NCBI GenBank assembly: GCA_041946865.1
Contig: JBHGBF010000109.1
Span: 1 to 16,997, forward strand
DNA: 16,997 bases
Origin: RPQK01 sp041946865
GTDB lineage: Bacteria > Acidobacteriota > UBA6911 > RPQK01
Direction of reading: 5' to 3'
Part shown: positions 15,502 through 16,997 of the stretch, piece after piece
Position numbering within the stretch: the first letter of the stretch is position 1
How the letters are laid out: every line of letters starts with the position of its first letter
Position numbers and translations under genes: made by a program
Notes under the pieces: generated by a model
Database searches by the model: none
Told to the model about the DNA's origin: nothing
What the model saw: the letters and a program-made list of their open reading frames with translations, nothing else

Positions 15502-15540
15502 ACAGAATCTTACCGCCCGGCCTCGGCCGGGTTGCTCTGT
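15502..15540 (+). terminator. GC-rich hairpin between the oxidoreductase and enolase-family genes
   Basis: CCCGGCC-TC-GGCCGGG (15516-15531) is a perfect 7-bp stem. It is enclosed by a second pairing, ACAGA (15502-15506) with TCTGT (15536-15540). It begins directly after the oxidoreductase stop. It lacks a real T-run (TTGCTCTG follows), so it may be an imperfect terminator or an RNA-stabilising hairpin. Confidence 0.4.
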
Positions 15541-15621
15541 AATCGCCTGCATCCTCAGCTCTGTTTCACGCTTGCTGCTACCCTGCAAACGCATTACCAT
15601 CCCCTGGAAACGGAGGCGAAT

Positions 15622-16863
15622 ATGGCAGTCAACAGGCGGCAGTGGCTGGCGGCAGCCGGAGTGGGGCTCGCAGCGGCGGGGGAGACGGCGATAGGAAATC
15701 AACCAAAGGCGCCCAGCCTCGAGGAGCTTGACCAGGCCGCCCAGCGGCCGGTTCTCAACGTCGAGGGACTGGCCAGTCCGGTGCTGATCGATTCCATCCG
15801 GCTCCTGAGGAAAGGCGACGAGTATCTCGTCCACGTTCGCTCGAAGGACGGAGCCGAGGGAGTGTCCGTGCCGCAGCCGGGCGCGCCCGATCAGTTTCAT
15901 CCTATCCTGACCCGCCGGGTCATTCCGCCCTTCCTGGGGAAGGATGCCCGAAAGCTCGAGGATGTGCTTTGGGAGGCTTACCGGCACGCGAGCAATTACA
16001 AGCTCTACGGGCTCGCCTTCTGGAGCTGCCAGGCCTGGGTGGAGTTCGCTATTCTCGACATGCTTGGCCGAATGGTGAACAAGCCGATGGGGACGCTTCT
16101 GGGAGGCGTTATCCGCCAGGAAATTCCCTTCTATGTCGCCAGCGGGCGTCGAGACACCACGCCGCCCGAGGAGATCGAAAATCTCCGAAAGCTGCTCGAG
16201 CAGTCAGGCGCAAAGGCGGTGAAGTTCCGTGTGGGCGGACGGATGAGCCGGAATGAAGACGCCATGCCGAACCGCACGAAGACGCTCATCCCGCTCGTCC
16301 GGAAGAGCCTTGGGGACAGCATCGATATCCACGCCGATTCCAACAGCTCTTACGACCCCCCGCAGGCTATTGAAGTCGGCCGGATGCTCGAAGACATCAA
16401 AGCGGTCTATTTCGAAGAACCCTGTCCTTTTGATCACTTGGAAGAGACCAGGAAAGTCGCCGACGCCCTCGATATCCCCATCGCGGGCGGAGAGCAGGAG
16501 TACAGTGACTGGCGTTTCCGATGGACGATCGCCAACCGCGGGGTCGACATTGTCCAGCCCGATTTGCAGTACTACGGCGGCCTGATCCGGTCAATCCGCG
16601 TGGCACGGATGGCCGACCTGGCAGCCATGCCGACGACCGTTCATATTTCCGGAGGCTTCGGCTTCGTCTACATGCTGCACTTTGCTTCCTGCGTCAAGGA
16701 CCCGGGCCGCTACCAGGAATACAAGCTGGGAACGGACAAGTACGGAAAATGGTTCGACCCGCCCATCCGTGTCCAGGACGGAAAAATGACCGTTCCGACC
16801 GGACCGGGTGTCGGAATAGCGGACCTGAAGGGCCTGCTCGCCGATGCGCGACCCGTAGCTTAG
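15622..16863 (+). CDS. Mandelate racemase/muconate-lactonizing-type enolase-superfamily protein with a Tat-like leader
   Basis: This 413-residue protein has the enolase-superfamily barrel. The metal ligands are visible as D239-x-N241 (HADSN), the FEEP glutamates E265/E266, and E291 (AGGE). The D314 (VQPD) and H341 (TVHISGG) dyad places it in the mandelate racemase group. The lysine motif reads K201-F-R203 instead of K-x-K. Family members abstract the alpha proton of sugar acids to dehydrate or racemise them. The start NRRQWLAAAGVGLAAAGETA has a twin-arginine motif, a hydrophobic core and a possible cleavage after GETA, so export is likely. The ATG at 15622 has CGGAGG six bases upstream. It ends at a 10-base direct repeat that includes its stop codon. 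Confidence 0.9.
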   Translation: MAVNRRQWLAAAGVGLAAAGETAIGNQPKAPSLEELDQAAQRPVLNVEGLASPVLIDSIRLLRKGDEYLVHVRSKDGAEGVSVPQPGAPDQFHPILTRRVIPPFLGKDARKLEDVLWEAYRHASNYKLYGLAFWSCQAWVEFAILDMLGRMVNKPMGTLLGGVIRQEIPFYVASGRRDTTPPEEIENLRKLLEQSGAKAVKFRVGGRMSRNEDAMPNRTKTLIPLVRKSLGDSIDIHADSNSSYDPPQAIEVGRMLEDIKAVYFEEPCPFDHLEETRKVADALDIPIAGGEQEYSDWRFRWTIANRGVDIVQPDLQYYGGLIRSIRVARMADLAAMPTTVHISGGFGFVYMLHFASCVKDPGRYQEYKLGTDKYGKWFDPPIRVQDGKMTVPTGPGVGIADLKGLLADARPVA

Positions 16864-16919
16864 GCCCAACACTGTTGACCGCGGGCAAAAACCCTTAAGT
16901 CAACAGTTGAGCTTAGGCC
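16857..16919. repeat. 43-base insertion-like hairpin flanked by 10-base direct repeats
   Basis: AGCTTAGGCC occurs at 16857-16866 and again at 16910-16919. The 43 bases between begin CAACACTGTTGAC and end GTCAACAGTTG, near-perfect terminal inverted repeats with a two-base indel. This looks like a tiny insertion with a target-site duplication. The first copy overlaps the enolase-family stop codon (16861-16863), so the gene end is preserved. It could also be a chance hairpin. Confidence 0.5.
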
Positions 16920-16941
16920 GCCGCTAATTATAATTAGCGGC
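16920..16941. repeat. Perfect 22-base palindrome next to the right-end repeat
   Basis: The core CCGCTAATTATAATTAGCGG (16921-16940) is a perfect 20-base palindrome, extended by one G/C pair on each side. It directly abuts the 30-base repeat at 16941-16970. The left-end copy of that repeat also abuts a palindrome, but with a different sequence. Confidence 0.7.
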
Positions 16942-16970
16942 CTCTGGACTTTGGCGAAAGTATACAGATG
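16941..16970 (-). repeat. Right copy of the 30-base repeat, inverted relative to 33-62
   Basis: On the minus strand this reads CATCTGTATACTTTCGCC and then AAAGTCCAGAGG, matching 33-62 at 28 of 30 positions. It lies in the gap after the enolase-type gene. The 27 bases beyond it hold nothing recognisable. Confidence 0.75.
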
Positions 16971-16997
16971 AATCAACAGGAACCGCTGCTGTGTGGC

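Noticed and set aside
33..16970. The whole window as a transposon bounded by inverted repeats
   Set aside because: There is no transposase, recombinase or cargo pattern, and the genes look like ordinary metabolism. A dispersed repeat is simpler.
16968..16997. An ATG with ten open codons running off the right edge, possibly the start of a gene
   Set aside because: The ATG lies inside the repeat unit, there is no good ribosome site, and ten codons are too few to judge.
1..16997. CRISPR arrays, tRNA or rRNA genes, riboswitches
   Set aside because: No regularly spaced repeats, no cloverleaf or rRNA-like stretch, and no gap large enough for a known riboswitch class were seen.

Overview
The window is a gene-dense stretch of bacterial chromosome with high GC content by eye. 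It has twelve confidently readable protein genes, no RNA genes, no CRISPR array, and no transposase, integrase or phage gene. No gap between genes exceeds 300 bases; the largest is 10268-10548 (281 bases) and is full of inverted repeats. Several traits suggest an environmental heterotroph, perhaps Acidobacteriota: NRR-type (Tat-like) leaders on a sulfatase and an enolase-superfamily enzyme, a Gfo/Idh oxidoreductase, PepT, an MhqO-like dioxygenase, and an extracytoplasmic-function (ECF) sigma factor heading an ABC operon. This placement is inference; no marker gene settles it.

Layout. (1) 1-143 carries a palindromic repeat. (2) 144-3288, plus strand, is a two-gene overlapping operon: PaaZ (bifunctional aldehyde dehydrogenase/MaoC hydratase of phenylacetyl-CoA catabolism) and a branched-chain 2-oxoacid dehydrogenase E1 alpha subunit with no beta subunit beside it. 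(3) 9158 down to 3308, minus strand, is a run of six genes: ECF sigma factor, four-helix membrane protein, ABC ATPase, 12-helix ABC permease, PAP2/AUR1-like membrane phosphatase, and a GNAT-fold acyltransferase. The first four look like one sigma-led transporter operon. The last two overlap by ATGA and may act on lipids. (4) 9338-10267, plus strand, is a divergent NagB-fold protein with altered active-site residues. (5) 10268-10548 is a convergent gap with a 119-base imperfect hairpin. (6) 12858 down to 10549, minus strand, holds a ring-cleaving dioxygenase of the MhqO type, then peptidase T. (7) 12966-16863, plus strand, holds a sulfatase, a Gfo/Idh/MocA oxidoreductase and a mandelate-racemase-type enolase-superfamily enzyme, plausibly for sulfated sugars or sugar acids. 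(8) 16864-16997 contains a 43-base insertion-like hairpin between 10-base direct repeats, a perfect palindrome, and an inverted copy of the repeat found at the left end.

No mobile or defence system is visible. The points most worth following are the 30-base repeat present in inverted orientation at both ends, the PAP2/GNAT pair as a possible sphingolipid module, the sigma-4TM-ABC operon with a terminator-like hairpin in its leader, the NagB-like protein with changed catalytic residues, and the short insertion-like element at the end of the enolase gene.
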